Below are positions 1-8,583 of a stretch of DNA of 64,000 bases, piece by piece (position 1 is the first letter of the stretch; every line of letters starts with the position of its first letter). Source of the stretch: Bradyrhizobium sp. CCGB01 (GTDB taxonomy: Bacteria; Pseudomonadota; Alphaproteobacteria; Rhizobiales; Xanthobacteraceae); the NCBI RefSeq assembly GCF_024199795.1, contig NZ_JANADK010000001.1, positions 5,084,001 through 5,148,000 on the forward strand, in the 5' to 3' direction. The notes below the pieces were generated by a model. That model had not been told where the DNA came from and searched no databases. It saw only the letters and a program-made list of their open reading frames with translations. Both the position numbers and the translations under genes were made by a program.

Positions 1-346
1 CGAGCAGGAAGCGCAGCACGTAAAGCTGGGTCGCGCTCTGCACGAAGGCGGTGGCGGTCGCGACGATTCCCCAAGTGATCAGGATGCGCGAAATCCAGAT
101 GCGCGCGCCGTATTTGTTGAGCGCAACGTTGCTCGGGACCTCGAACAGGAAATAGCCGATGAAGAAGATGCCGGCGGCAAAGCCGAAGGCCTCGCTGGTC
201 AGCGCCAGCTCCTTGTTCATTTGCAGCGCCGCGTAGCCGATATTCGCGCGGTCGAGATAGGAGATCACGTAGAGCACGAAGCAGTAGGGCACGATGCGCC
301 AAAACACCTTGCGCGTTGCGGACTGCTCGACTGACGTCGTGGACAT
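1..346 (-). CDS. MFS transporter, anion:cation symporter type (N-terminal part, cut by window edge)
   Basis: Inner-membrane secondary transporter, probably for an organic or sugar acid. Only the first 115 residues are in the window; the gene continues past base 1. The ATG at 346-344 follows a GGAAG ribosome site. The translation has a short polar start, a first membrane segment around FVLYVISYLDRANIGYA, which is typical of the hexuronate/tartrate/phthalate (ACS) branch of the major facilitator family, then a second segment with GYFLFEVPSN, also typical of that branch. The family call rests on these motifs and the substrate is unknown. It is transcribed in the same direction as the GntR regulator at 460-1335. 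A 15-bp AT-rich motif lies 79 bases upstream of the start, and a near-identical copy precedes the regulator gene. Confidence 0.85.
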   Translation of the reverse strand, partial: MSTTSVEQSATRKVFWRIVPYCFVLYVISYLDRANIGYAALQMNKELALTSEAFGFAAGIFFIGYFLFEVPSNVALNKYGARIWISRILITWGIVATATAFVQSATQLYVLRFLL

Positions 347-424
347 GGCGGCGCTTCCTCGGGGCTTGTGGTTTTGGCGCGCTTGTCCGTCCCTCCGGCA
401 GCCGCCCTGGGAAGCCTTATTGCA

Positions 425-439
425 TTTTAAATTATAAAA
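425..439. promoter_or_regulatory. AT-rich operator/promoter motif, copy 1
   Basis: The sequence TTTTAAATTATAAAA is an imperfect palindrome in otherwise GC-rich DNA, upstream of the MFS gene. It matches 14 of 15 bases of the motif at 1434-1448. On the minus strand it contains TATAAT, so it may double as the -10 element of the MFS promoter. That it binds the neighbouring GntR protein is inference from the duplication and position. Confidence 0.5.
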
Positions 440-459
440 TACAAATACTCAGTGGTGAC

Positions 460-1335
460 CTAGACGCGGGGGATCTTGATCAACCCTGCGCCGGAGATAT
501 GGACCCGGAGGAAGTCGGCAGCCTCCTGGCGCAGGCCATTCTCCAGCAAATCCAGGATGTTGAGGTGCTCCCGGCATTGCTGGGGCAGGCGGCTGCGATC
601 GACCGTGATGCGATATTCGACGAGGCGGCGCAGCCGGTTGACGCGCTTGACCGCGTCGAGGAAGAACGGATTGCCGCTGCAGATCATCAGCATCTCGTGG
701 AACTCGTTGTTGGCGGCGAAAACCTCCGCGCGTGAGGCCCGCTTGTAACCACCGTCGAGCAGCCATTGCTGTTTTTCGCGCGCCGCCGCAAAGGCCGTGC
801 GGTCGACCTGAAAGCTCGGCAACAGGAGCGCCTGCGGCTCCAGCGCAATGCGCAACTGATAGCCCTGCTGATAGCTCTCGCGCGAGGTCAGCAGTGGCCC
901 GAAGGCCCAGCCATTGCCGGGCAGGCGCTCGATCCAGCCTTCATCGGCGATCTTGGTGAGGACCTTCAACAGGCGGGTGCGCGACAGGCCATAGCGGCGC
1001 ATCAGCTCGCTTTCGCTGACGCGTTCGGGCAGCTTGCCGGACAGGCGGTCTTCGGCGATCGCAAAATACCATTCGTCCTCCTGTTCCGCGCCGGTATCGG
1101 CGGTTTCAGGCAGCTCGCGTGCACTCTTGACCAGGAAGAAGCCGCGGTTCGGCTCCGAACGCACGACGTTCATGTCCTCCAGCATTTGCAGCGCGGCGTT
1201 GATCGGCGCGCGCGAGACGCGGAGCGCGTCCGCAAGCGCCTGGCTCGGCAGATGCTGATCGGCCTCGAGATCGTTGAGGCGGATGTAGTCGAGGATCCGC
1301 GCGGTCATCTGGGCGGCGAGGTTGGGGCGGGGCAT
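460..1335 (-). CDS. GntR-family regulator with two winged-helix domains and an FCD effector domain
   Basis: Predicted cytoplasmic transcription factor of 291 residues, where common FadR-type members are about 220-250. A first GntR-type winged helix covers about residues 5-70 (SQALADALRVSRAPINAALQ). A second helix-turn-helix segment follows at about 88-148 (SESELMRRYGLSRTRLLKVL), and a helical ligand-binding FCD-like domain fills about 155-285 with the usual NNEFHEML segment. The tandem DNA-binding arrangement explains the extra length. It sits between an MFS permease and a lactonase gene and probably controls both. Matching 15-bp AT-rich motifs flank the gene at 425-439 and 1434-1448. The ligand is unknown; a sugar acid or lactone is plausible from the neighbours. 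Confidence 0.85.
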   Translation of the reverse strand: MPRPNLAAQMTARILDYIRLNDLEADQHLPSQALADALRVSRAPINAALQMLEDMNVVRSEPNRGFFLVKSARELPETADTGAEQEDEWYFAIAEDRLSGKLPERVSESELMRRYGLSRTRLLKVLTKIADEGWIERLPGNGWAFGPLLTSRESYQQGYQLRIALEPQALLLPSFQVDRTAFAAAREKQQWLLDGGYKRASRAEVFAANNEFHEMLMICSGNPFFLDAVKRVNRLRRLVEYRITVDRSRLPQQCREHLNILDLLENGLRQEAADFLRVHISGAGLIKIPRV

Positions 1336-1433
1336 GCGAACGACTCAAAGAGGGTCCAGAGCAGGGATCATTGGCCGAGCGGCCGGATCGGCACAAGCGG
1401 CGGCATCGCCATTGTACCTACCCCATAATTGTG

Positions 1434-1448
1434 TTTTAAATGATAAAA
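1434..1448. promoter_or_regulatory. AT-rich operator/promoter motif, copy 2
   Basis: TTTTAAATGATAAAA lies between the divergent GntR gene (start 1335) and the lactonase gene (start 1469) and differs from copy 1 at one base. It is 21 bases upstream of the lactonase ATG, so a repressor bound here could block that gene as well as the regulator's own promoter. Confidence 0.5.
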
Positions 1449-1468
1449 AGCAATATAGGGAGCGGGCG

Positions 1469-2734
1469 ATGTCGCTAACGAAATTGCCGGCCGGGCCGGC
1501 CCGGCGGGGCGAACTGTCCCGGCGGGGCGAGATTTCCCGGCGGGCCGAAATTTCCCGGCGGGGCCTGGCGCATCTGACGATCGGCGGCGTGCTGGCTGCC
1601 GCCGCGCCATCTCAATCGCGCGCGCAGCCGCGCCAGGCAATGGGAGAGCAGACCATGTCCGAAGGATCAGCCTCGTACGTCTATGTCGGTGCGCGCACCA
1701 CGAAGGAGCGCAACGCCCGCGGCGACGGTCTCAACGTCTATCGCATGGACCATGCGAGCGGCGCCTGGACCCACCTCCAGCTGCTCGGCGATCTCGTCAA
1801 TCCCTCGTTCCTGGCCTTCGACCGCACCCGGCGATTCCTCTACACCGTGCATGGCGATCTCAGCGACATCACCGCGATGGCGATTGACCCAGCGACCGGC
1901 CGGCTCCGGGTGATCAACCGGCAGAGCACGGAAGGCAAGAATCCTGTCCATCTCGCGATCGACCCGAGCAACCGCTTCGTCGTGGTCGCCAACCACATCA
2001 CCTCGACGCTCGCGCTGCTGCCGCGTCAGGAAGACGGCTCGCTCGGTGCGGTGATCGATCTGGTCAAGCTGGAGGGTAAGCTCGGGCCGCACCGGGTGGA
2101 GCAGCCCTTTGCAAAGCCGCACCAGGTGGAATTCGATCCGTCCGGCGCCTTCGTCATCGTACCGGACAAGGGGCTGGACGCCGTCTTCACCTACCGGATC
2201 GACGCGGAGAAGGGAAAGCTGGTGCAAGCCGGCCCGCCGGTGCAGGCCCGTGAGGGCGCCGGTCCCCGCCACGTCGCGTTTCATCCGGCAGGGCGGCTCG
2301 CCTATGTCGTCAACGAACTGGATTCGACGGTGACAGGCTATCGCTTCGATCCGGGTAACGGTGCGTTGACGCCGTTCCAGGTCGTCTCCGCCGTACCCGA
2401 CACTTTCACCGGTAACAGCCGTGCGGCGGAGATCGCCGTGTCGGACGACGGCCGGTTCGTCTATGCTTCCAACCGCGGCAACGACAGCATCGCAATGTTT
2501 GCGATCGACGCCGCGAGCGGCCGGCTAACGCCGGCGGGCTGGACATTGAGCGGCGGCAGGACGCCGCGATTCTTCGCGCTCGGCGTGTCCGACAAGTTCC
2601 TGTTTGCCGCCAACGAGGACAGCGACACCGTGACCATGTTCACGCGCACCGGGGATGGCCGCCTCGTCGCCACGGACAAGGTCGTGAAGGTCGGAAGCCC
2701 GGTTTGCATCCTGCTCAGGGATAGCCAGTCATAG
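1469..2734 (+). CDS. Exported lactonase, 6-phosphogluconolactonase-like beta-propeller family
   Basis: A 421-residue protein of the seven-bladed propeller lactonase family (Pgl/YbhE and carboxymuconate-cyclase-like). These enzymes open sugar or aromatic lactones. Blade motifs repeat through the protein, for example PSFLAFDRTRRFLYTVH, KPHQVEFDPSGAFVIVPD and RHVAFHPAGRLAYVVNE. The N-terminus (about 55 residues) has an arginine-rich stretch ending in SRRGLAHLTIGG, like a twin-arginine export signal, so the enzyme probably works in the periplasm. The ATG at 1469 has an AGGGAG ribosome site. The signal region is built from an 18-bp tandem repeat (1501-1565). A model with the MFS permease is that the lactone is opened outside and the acid is then imported. 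The exact substrate is unknown. Confidence 0.82.
   Translation: MSLTKLPAGPARRGELSRRGEISRRAEISRRGLAHLTIGGVLAAAAPSQSRAQPRQAMGEQTMSEGSASYVYVGARTTKERNARGDGLNVYRMDHASGAWTHLQLLGDLVNPSFLAFDRTRRFLYTVHGDLSDITAMAIDPATGRLRVINRQSTEGKNPVHLAIDPSNRFVVVANHITSTLALLPRQEDGSLGAVIDLVKLEGKLGPHRVEQPFAKPHQVEFDPSGAFVIVPDKGLDAVFTYRIDAEKGKLVQAGPPVQAREGAGPRHVAFHPAGRLAYVVNELDSTVTGYRFDPGNGALTPFQVVSAVPDTFTGNSRAAEIAVSDDGRFVYASNRGNDSIAMFAIDAASGRLTPAGWTLSGGRTPRFFALGVSDKFLFAANEDSDTVTMFTRTGDGRLVATDKVVKVGSPVCILLRDSQS
1501..1565. repeat. 18-bp tandem repeat inside the lactonase signal region
   Basis: Three 18-bp units beginning CCGGCGGGGCGA, at 1501-1518, 1519-1536 and 1537-1554, are followed by a partial fourth. They encode RRGELS, RRGEIS and RRAEIS and then run into RRGLAH. 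The reading frame is kept because the unit is a multiple of three. Confidence 0.9.
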
Positions 2735-2852
2735 GCGTCAGGAGGCCATTCGGCGGCCCAGCGTCGTCGGATCGGCGGCGGCCTGCAGCCCATGAACCTT
2801 CACGCCCGGCACCGTCACAAAGACTGGAGATCGCTCCCAGCCGGAACTTGCC

Positions 2853-3668
2853 ATGAGATCGCTCGCCTTGCTCTGCCTGCTCGTCTTCGCCGCAAGCGCC
2901 CGTGCGGCCGGCCCCGAGCAGCATTATCTCGACCTGCGCGACCGCTACATCGCAAAATTCTCCAAGGCCAAGGAGAACGACGAAACCTCTAAGCAGCACG
3001 ATGCGGCATTGAAGGAGCTGACAGGCGTGCTGCGCGGCCTGGTCGGGCCCGTCACGATCAAGGGCCTGCCGGCAGAAGGCAAGTCGAACGCCGATACGCT
3101 CTTCAAGGGCGACATCGGCTTCGGCCATCTCGACGGGCTCGGCTTCGCCTCCGAAGGCGACAAGATGCAGGCCGTCGTGACCACGACTGCGCTCCTCAGG
3201 CATTGGCTTGCCGAGCACCGCGGGGACGGCATGCCGCAGGAGATCGGCGCGGCCTTCACGTCGGACCGCTTCTACTATCAGGCGATCCAGGATGCGGCAT
3301 TCGCCAAATATGCCGAGCTGCCAGTCACCAAGCCCGCAGGCGCAAGTGCCGCCGTCGCCGTGCTCGGCGTGCGCGGCAATGGCGACCTGAAGGGACCGCC
3401 GCATGAAATCGACGTGGTCGCAATCCAGGGCGACAAGGTCTACTTCCTCGCCGCAACCGACGCCGCGAAGACGGCTGAGATCCCGGCCTGCGAGAAAGTC
3501 TGGAAGCAGATGATGGCCAGGAAGACTCCGCAGGACGCCATGGCCAAAGAGGACCAGGCGATGGACGCCTATACAAAGTGTTTCGCCAAGGAAGCACCGA
3601 GCCAGAGCTGGTTCGCGGCAGCGGTGAAGAAGGCGCAGAGCCAGCTGGAGTTGCTGCCGCTGCGCTGA
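2853..3668 (+). CDS. Exported protein of unknown function
   Basis: A 271-residue protein that I do not recognise. It begins with a clear Sec signal peptide (MRSLALLCLLVFAASARAA) with likely cleavage after residue 18 or 19, so it should be periplasmic or secreted. The mature part is hydrophilic with several acidic and lysine-rich helices and no membrane segment. Two cysteines late in the chain (in IPACEKVW and AYTKCFAK) could form a disulfide. It starts 118 bases after the lactonase on the same strand, and no terminator was seen between them. It converges with the aldehyde dehydrogenase gene at 3773. Confidence 0.75.
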   Translation: MRSLALLCLLVFAASARAAGPEQHYLDLRDRYIAKFSKAKENDETSKQHDAALKELTGVLRGLVGPVTIKGLPAEGKSNADTLFKGDIGFGHLDGLGFASEGDKMQAVVTTTALLRHWLAEHRGDGMPQEIGAAFTSDRFYYQAIQDAAFAKYAELPVTKPAGASAAVAVLGVRGNGDLKGPPHEIDVVAIQGDKVYFLAATDAAKTAEIPACEKVWKQMMARKTPQDAMAKEDQAMDAYTKCFAKEAPSQSWFAAAVKKAQSQLELLPLR

Positions 3669-3772
3669 GGCAAACTGCCGCCGAGATTCGGGCCGCGGCC
3701 GCCTGCCGACGACCGTCCGATGAACAGTCGGATGATCGCCGGGCGCAGGTCAGCGCGAGCGCAGGCCGCGGT

Positions 3773-5224
3773 TCAGAACGGATAATGGCGAGGTCCGGTC
3801 TGCACGGTGATCCAGCGCAGCTCGGTGAACTCGTCGATGGCCGCTCTTCCGCCGAAGCGACCGTAGCCTGACGCCTTGGTGCCGCCGAACGGCATCTGCG
3901 GCTCATCGTGCACGGTGGGCGCATTGACATGGCAGATGCCGGCCTCGATCCGCTTGGCAACGCCGAGGGCGCGCGCGATGTCGCGGCCGAACACGGCCGA
4001 GGAGAGACCGTATTCGGTGTCGTTGGCCACGCGCACGGCCTCGTCGACGCCGCTGACGCGGACGACGGTCACGACGGGGCCAAAACTCTCCTCGCCATAG
4101 ATGCGCATCGCAGGGGTTACGTGATCGACGATGGTGGCTGGCATGATGGTGCCGCTGCCATGTCCGCCCGCCGCGACCACGGCGCCCTTGGCGACGGCAT
4201 CGTCGATCAGCCCTCTGACACGGTCGCAGGCAGCAGCGCTGACAAGCGAGCCGAGCACGACATTGCCCTTGCCGGGATCGCCGTGGGGCAGGCTCTTCGC
4301 CTTCGCGGCAAACTTGGCGATGAAAGCGTCCGCGACGTTGTCGTCGACGACGATACGCTCGGTCGACATGCAGATCTGGCCCTGGTTCATGAAAGCGCCG
4401 AAGGCGGCGGCGTTCACGGCGGCGTCGAGGTCGGCATCGTCGAGGATGACCAGCGGCGCCTTGCCGCCAAGCTCCAGCAGCGCGCGCTTCAGATGCTTCG
4501 CGCAAGCCAGTGCAATGAGGCGGCCGACCCGGGTCGAGCCGGTGAAGTTGACGCGCCGGATCGCGGGATGGGCAATCAGCGCCTCAACCACGGCCTGCGC
4601 ATCCTCCGGCGCATTGGTCACGACATTGACGACGCCGTCGCCAAGGCCGGCCTCAGTGAGGCAGCTTCCGATCAGGCGATGGACGCCAGGGCTCATCTCG
4701 GAGGCCTTCAGCACCACCGTGTTGCCGCAGGCGAGGGGCATCGCGACGGAGCGCACGCCGAGGATCACCGGTGCATTCCACGGTGCAATGCCGAGCACGA
4801 CGCCGACCGGCTGGCGGTAGGCCATGGCGAGATTGTCGGGCTTGTCGGTCGGAATGACCTCGCCCGAAATCTGAGTCGTCATGGCGGCGGCCTCGCGCAG
4901 CATGCCTTCGGCGAGGTGCACGTTGAAGCCGGCCCAGCCGGCGGTGGCGCCGGTCTCGGCCACCATCAGCGCGGTGAACTCCGCCGCTCGGCGCGCGAGA
5001 ATGTCGGCAGCCGCGCTGAGCCGCTTGCGTCGCTCGGACGGGCCGAGCTGTGACCAGGCCGGGAAGGCAGCGGCCGCAGCGTCGGCAGCGCGCATCGCAT
5101 CGTCGATCGAGGCTGCCGCCACTGTTGTCGCAACCTCGCCGGAGATCGGGTTGTGGCGTTGGAACGTGCGCTGATTGCTGGCCGACTGGTCCTTGCCGCC
5201 GATGAGAAGGTCGATTGCGTTCAT
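3773..5224 (-). CDS. NAD(P)-dependent aldehyde dehydrogenase, aromatic-aldehyde type
   Basis: A 483-residue aldehyde dehydrogenase oxidising an aldehyde to an acid. Visible active-site residues, numbered from the chosen start, are Asn150 in PWNAP, Glu251 in LELGGKAP and the nucleophile Cys285 in NQGQICMST. The closing motif PFGGTKASGYGRFGG is present. Overall style and length resemble salicylaldehyde, vanillin and benzaldehyde dehydrogenases. The start at 5224 is preferred because GGAGAG lies just upstream; an in-frame ATG four codons earlier (5236) is possible. It is the last gene of the operon running from 9804, 26 bases after livF. Co-transcription with a Liv-type importer and proximity to 4-nitrobenzoate genes suggest an aromatic aldehyde substrate, which is inference. 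Confidence 0.88.
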   Translation of the reverse strand: MNAIDLLIGGKDQSASNQRTFQRHNPISGEVATTVAAASIDDAMRAADAAAAAFPAWSQLGPSERRKRLSAAADILARRAAEFTALMVAETGATAGWAGFNVHLAEGMLREAAAMTTQISGEVIPTDKPDNLAMAYRQPVGVVLGIAPWNAPVILGVRSVAMPLACGNTVVLKASEMSPGVHRLIGSCLTEAGLGDGVVNVVTNAPEDAQAVVEALIAHPAIRRVNFTGSTRVGRLIALACAKHLKRALLELGGKAPLVILDDADLDAAVNAAAFGAFMNQGQICMSTERIVVDDNVADAFIAKFAAKAKSLPHGDPGKGNVVLGSLVSAAACDRVRGLIDDAVAKGAVVAAGGHGSGTIMPATIVDHVTPAMRIYGEESFGPVVTVVRVSGVDEAVRVANDTEYGLSSAVFGRDIARALGVAKRIEAGICHVNAPTVHDEPQMPFGGTKASGYGRFGGRAAIDEFTELRWITVQTGPRHYPF

Positions 5225-5250
5225 GGAGCTCTCCATGGGTTGCTCGGGGG

Positions 5251-5985
5251 TTATGTTGTGGGGGGCGATGCGGCGCGCGCCTTGCCGAGATAGGCGCGCT
5301 GGATCTCGGGATCGTTCTTCATCGCGGCAGCTGGACCGTTGCCGGCGTTGCGGCCGGACTCGATCAGGTAGACGCGGTCGGCGATGTCGAGGCTGGCCCG
5401 CGCATTCTGCTCGACCAGCAGCACGCCGACGCGGTCCGCGCGGATCTGCGTCAGCGCGCGAAACACCTCGCGGCTGAGCAAAGGCGACAGGCCGAGCGAG
5501 GGCTCGTCGAGCAGGAGCAGCAGCGGGTTCGACATCAGCGCGCGGCCGATCGCGACCATCTGCTGCTCGCCGCCGCTCATGGTGCGGACAGCCTGGCTCA
5601 TGCGCTCGGCAAGGCGCGGGAACAGGTTCAGGATTTTTGCGAGCCGGTCCGCTTCACCCGCGCGCGCACGGGCTGGATAGGCGCCAAGCTGCAAATTCTC
5701 AGCAACCGTCAACTCGCCGAAGACGCCGCGGCCTTCCGGCACCAGGGCGATGCCGCGCTCCACGATCAGATGAGCCGGCAGCTCGCCGATGCTCTGTCCG
5801 TCGAAGCGCATCGTCGCGCCCGGCGCGGGCTTCACCAGACCCGCGATACTCTTGAGCAGCGTCGACTTGCCGGCGCCGTTGGCACCGAGGATGGCGACGA
5901 TCTCGCCTTGCACAATGTTGAGCGCGACGTCGGCCAGAGCCTGGTGCTTGCCATAGAAGTGGGAGAGGGCGGCGACCTCAAGCAT
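5251..5985 (-). CDS. livF: Branched-chain amino acid-type ABC transporter ATPase (LivF)
   Basis: A 244-residue cytoplasmic ATPase that energises a Liv/HAAT-family importer. It shows Walker A (GANGAGKST), the ABC signature in MSGGEQQMVAIGRALM, Walker B (LLLLDEPSLGLSP) and the H-loop replaced by the LivF-type LLVEQNA. The start overlaps the end of the livM-livG fusion gene by 8 bases, indicating tight coupling. The substrate of this system is not given by the ATPase. Related transporters in rhizobia and Rhodopseudomonas carry amino acids, amides or aromatic acids. Confidence 0.92.
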   Translation of the reverse strand: MLEVAALSHFYGKHQALADVALNIVQGEIVAILGANGAGKSTLLKSIAGLVKPAPGATMRFDGQSIGELPAHLIVERGIALVPEGRGVFGELTVAENLQLGAYPARARAGEADRLAKILNLFPRLAERMSQAVRTMSGGEQQMVAIGRALMSNPLLLLLDEPSLGLSPLLSREVFRALTQIRADRVGVLLVEQNARASLDIADRVYLIESGRNAGNGPAAAMKNDPEIQRAYLGKARAASPPTT

Positions 5986-7648
5986 CTTCGCCTCCGAGAT
6001 AGGCGGCGACGACCTTCGGATCGGCCAAAACCTCGTCCGGCGCGCCGCGCGCGATCACGCTGCCGGCGTTCATGACGATGCAATGCCCGCACAGCGCCCG
6101 GATCGCATCCATGACATGCTCGACCATGATGATGGTGAGGCCACGGTCGCGTAGCTTTGCGATCAGGGCGATGCCGGTCTCGAGTTCGCTCGGATTGAGC
6201 CCCGCCAGCCATTCGTCGAGCAGCACGAGGCGCGGCTGCAGCGCCAGCGCGCGGGCGAGCTCCAGCCGCTTCTGGTCGATATAGGTCAGCTCGCCCGCAG
6301 GCGCATCGTGCATCGCGGCGAGCCCAACCAGATCGAGCAATTCGCCTCCCGTTGCGTCCGAACCGCTCGACGTGGAGAACAGCCGCGCGGCCGCGACGTT
6401 CTCAGCGGCGGTCAGATCCGGCATCACGCGCACCAGTTGGAAGGTGCGGGCGAGGCCGAGACGCGCGATCTGGTGCGCGCGCAGGCCATTGAGCATGGTG
6501 CCGCTGAACCGGATCGTGCCTGACGAGGGCCGCAAGGCCCCAGACAACGTATTCAGGAGCGTCGTCTTGCCGGATCCATTGGGTCCGATAATGCCGATGA
6601 TCTCGCCCGGCGCGACCGTGAAGCTGACGCCGTCGACCGCACGCAGCCCGCTGAATGACTTGCTAACGCCGTCGACCGCGAGGAGCGGGGAAACCATCTT
6701 GCGGGCGGAAGCAGCGGCGGGCCCTCCGGCCGGAACACGCCAGCGTCCGGCCCCAAACAGTCCGATCACGCCGTTCGGCAGCACCATGACGATGAGGACG
6801 AAGATGATGCCGAGCACGATGCTGAAATGGTTGGGCAGCGTCGCGGTCAGCACCTCGAACAGCAGCACCAGCGGAATGACGCCCAGCACGGGGCCGAACA
6901 GCGAACCCGCGCCGCCCAGCAAGGCCATGATCACGACCTGGAACGAAATCGTTGGATTGAAGGCAATCGCAGGATCGATATAAGTCCAGCGTGGCGCCAT
7001 CACCGCACCGGTCACCGCCATGAATGTCGCGCTCAGAACGAACACGCCGAGCTTGACCCGCGTGGCATCGATGCCGGAATGGCTCGCCGCAGTCTCGTCG
7101 GCGCCGATGGCGCGCAGGGCCAGCCCATAGCGCGAGCGCCCGAGCAGCCATCCCACCAGGAAAACGAGCGCGGTGAGCGCGAGAAGCTGCCAGTAGAGAA
7201 TGTCCTGCGTCACCGCACTGAAGAGATAGCGGCCGACCGATTTGTGAATGTTGACCTCGTACCAGATCACGAGCTGCCGGATCAGCTCGGCAAGGCCGAA
7301 GGAGAAGATCACGAAATAGATGCCTGATAGCCTCAGCGTCGAAAGCCCGGTGATGGCGGCGGTGAGCGCGCCCACGCCCGCCGCGGCCAGCAGCACGACG
7401 GGCCAGGGCATGGTCTCGCCGAGCACCGCGGCGGTGTAGGCGCCGAGGCCGAAGAAGGCGACGGTCGCGAGCGAGACGTAGCGGGTGGGACCTGAGAACA
7501 TCGCCCACGCGGTTGCGAGGATCGTGAAATAGAGAACGCTGATGCCGAGCGCGAGATAGTAGCCGTTGACGTAAAGCGGATAGGCGATGACGGCCCCCGC
7601 CAGGAGGGGGGCAACACACCACAGCAGAAGGCGGAGAGGCTCAGTCAC
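5978..7648 (-). CDS. Fused permease-ATPase of a Liv-type ABC transporter (LivM-LivG)
   Basis: A 556-residue protein joining two subunits that are usually separate. Residues 1-305 form a LivM permease with about eight to ten membrane segments and the family EAA-like loop around LRAIGADETAASHSGI. After a short linker (about 300-318), residues 320-556 form a LivG ATPase with Walker A at 355-362 (GPNGSGKT) and Walker B in LVLLDEWLAGLNP. The signature region reads ELTYIDQKRLELARAL, lacking a canonical LSGGQ but close to the LivG form. An internal ATG at codon 318 (6697) could give a free ATPase as well. The gene overlaps livH by 4 bases and livF by 8. Confidence 0.92.
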   Translation of the reverse strand: MTEPLRLLLWCVAPLLAGAVIAYPLYVNGYYLALGISVLYFTILATAWAMFSGPTRYVSLATVAFFGLGAYTAAVLGETMPWPVVLLAAAGVGALTAAITGLSTLRLSGIYFVIFSFGLAELIRQLVIWYEVNIHKSVGRYLFSAVTQDILYWQLLALTALVFLVGWLLGRSRYGLALRAIGADETAASHSGIDATRVKLGVFVLSATFMAVTGAVMAPRWTYIDPAIAFNPTISFQVVIMALLGGAGSLFGPVLGVIPLVLLFEVLTATLPNHFSIVLGIIFVLIVMVLPNGVIGLFGAGRWRVPAGGPAAASARKMVSPLLAVDGVSKSFSGLRAVDGVSFTVAPGEIIGIIGPNGSGKTTLLNTLSGALRPSSGTIRFSGTMLNGLRAHQIARLGLARTFQLVRVMPDLTAAENVAAARLFSTSSGSDATGGELLDLVGLAAMHDAPAGELTYIDQKRLELARALALQPRLVLLDEWLAGLNPSELETGIALIAKLRDRGLTIIMVEHVMDAIRALCGHCIVMNAGSVIARGAPDEVLADPKVVAAYLGGEDA

Positions 7649-8520
7649 GACGCTGTCCTCCCGAACAGGCCCGTTGGCCTGATCAGCAGCACGCCGAGAA
7701 ACAGTGCATAGGTCGCAGCCAGCGTCAGGCCGGGATCGACCAGCCGCGCCACCGCGGTCTCGACCACGCCGAGCAGCAGTCCCGCCACCAGCGCGCCCAT
7801 CACATTGCCGACGCCGCCCATGATCACGACGACGAGCGCCTTCATGGTGAAGACTACGCCCATCGCGGCATTGAAGGTGAGGAACATGCTGACGAGCACG
7901 CCGCCGACGGCCACGAGGCCGCCGCCGAAGGCAAACGCAAATCCTGACAATGCCGCCACGTCGATCCCGACAAGGCGCGCGGCATTCGCGTCCACCGCGA
8001 TGGCGCGGACGGCGGTGCCGATCCGCGTGCGGGTGAGGGCGAGATACACGGCGCCGCCGACCAGGGCCGCAAACAGCAGCGCGACGAGCCGATTGACCGC
8101 AAGGGTCGATCCCATGATCGTCAGCGGAATCGAGAGGTAGCTATAGCTGTAATACTGGCCGCCGAAGGCAACCAGCATGGCGCCCTGGATCACGAACAAC
8201 ACGCCGAAGGTGACGAGGATGCTGTCGATCTCCTGCGCGCCCCTGTCCTTGCCCCGCCGCATCAGCCGTTCGAGCAGGAAACGATAGAGCAGCCAGTTCA
8301 ACACCATCGCGACCGGAACCGCGAGCAGCAGCGCGGCCAGCGGGCTGAGGCCGAGACCGCTGTAGAGCGAGAACGCGCCGAAGGCAGCCGCGACCAACGA
8401 CTCCCCATAGGAGAGGTTCATGATCCGCGCCACGCCATATTGCAGCGTCAGCCCGAGCGCGATCAGCGCGTACATGCCGCCAAGCACGAGGCCCGGCAGG
8501 ACGATGTCGACAAGCAGCAT
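7645..8520 (-). CDS. livH: Branched-chain amino acid-type ABC transporter permease (LivH)
   Basis: A 291-residue inner-membrane permease with about eight hydrophobic segments. The start (MLLVDIVLPGLVLGGMYALI) and the motif GLTLQYGVARIMNLSYGE are typical of LivH, as is MGGVGNVMGALVAGLLLGVVE near the end. It is 63 bases downstream of the substrate-binding protein gene and overlaps the next gene by 4 bases. With the fused LivM-LivG and LivF it makes a complete importer. Confidence 0.92.
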   Translation of the reverse strand: MLLVDIVLPGLVLGGMYALIALGLTLQYGVARIMNLSYGESLVAAAFGAFSLYSGLGLSPLAALLLAVPVAMVLNWLLYRFLLERLMRRGKDRGAQEIDSILVTFGVLFVIQGAMLVAFGGQYYSYSYLSIPLTIMGSTLAVNRLVALLFAALVGGAVYLALTRTRIGTAVRAIAVDANAARLVGIDVAALSGFAFAFGGGLVAVGGVLVSMFLTFNAAMGVVFTMKALVVVIMGGVGNVMGALVAGLLLGVVETAVARLVDPGLTLAATYALFLGVLLIRPTGLFGRTAS

Positions 8521-8583
8521 GAAACGGCGTCCCCTGGACCGGACGACGGGCAGGCCTCGCAGCGCAAGGCCTGCCTGCCAAAC

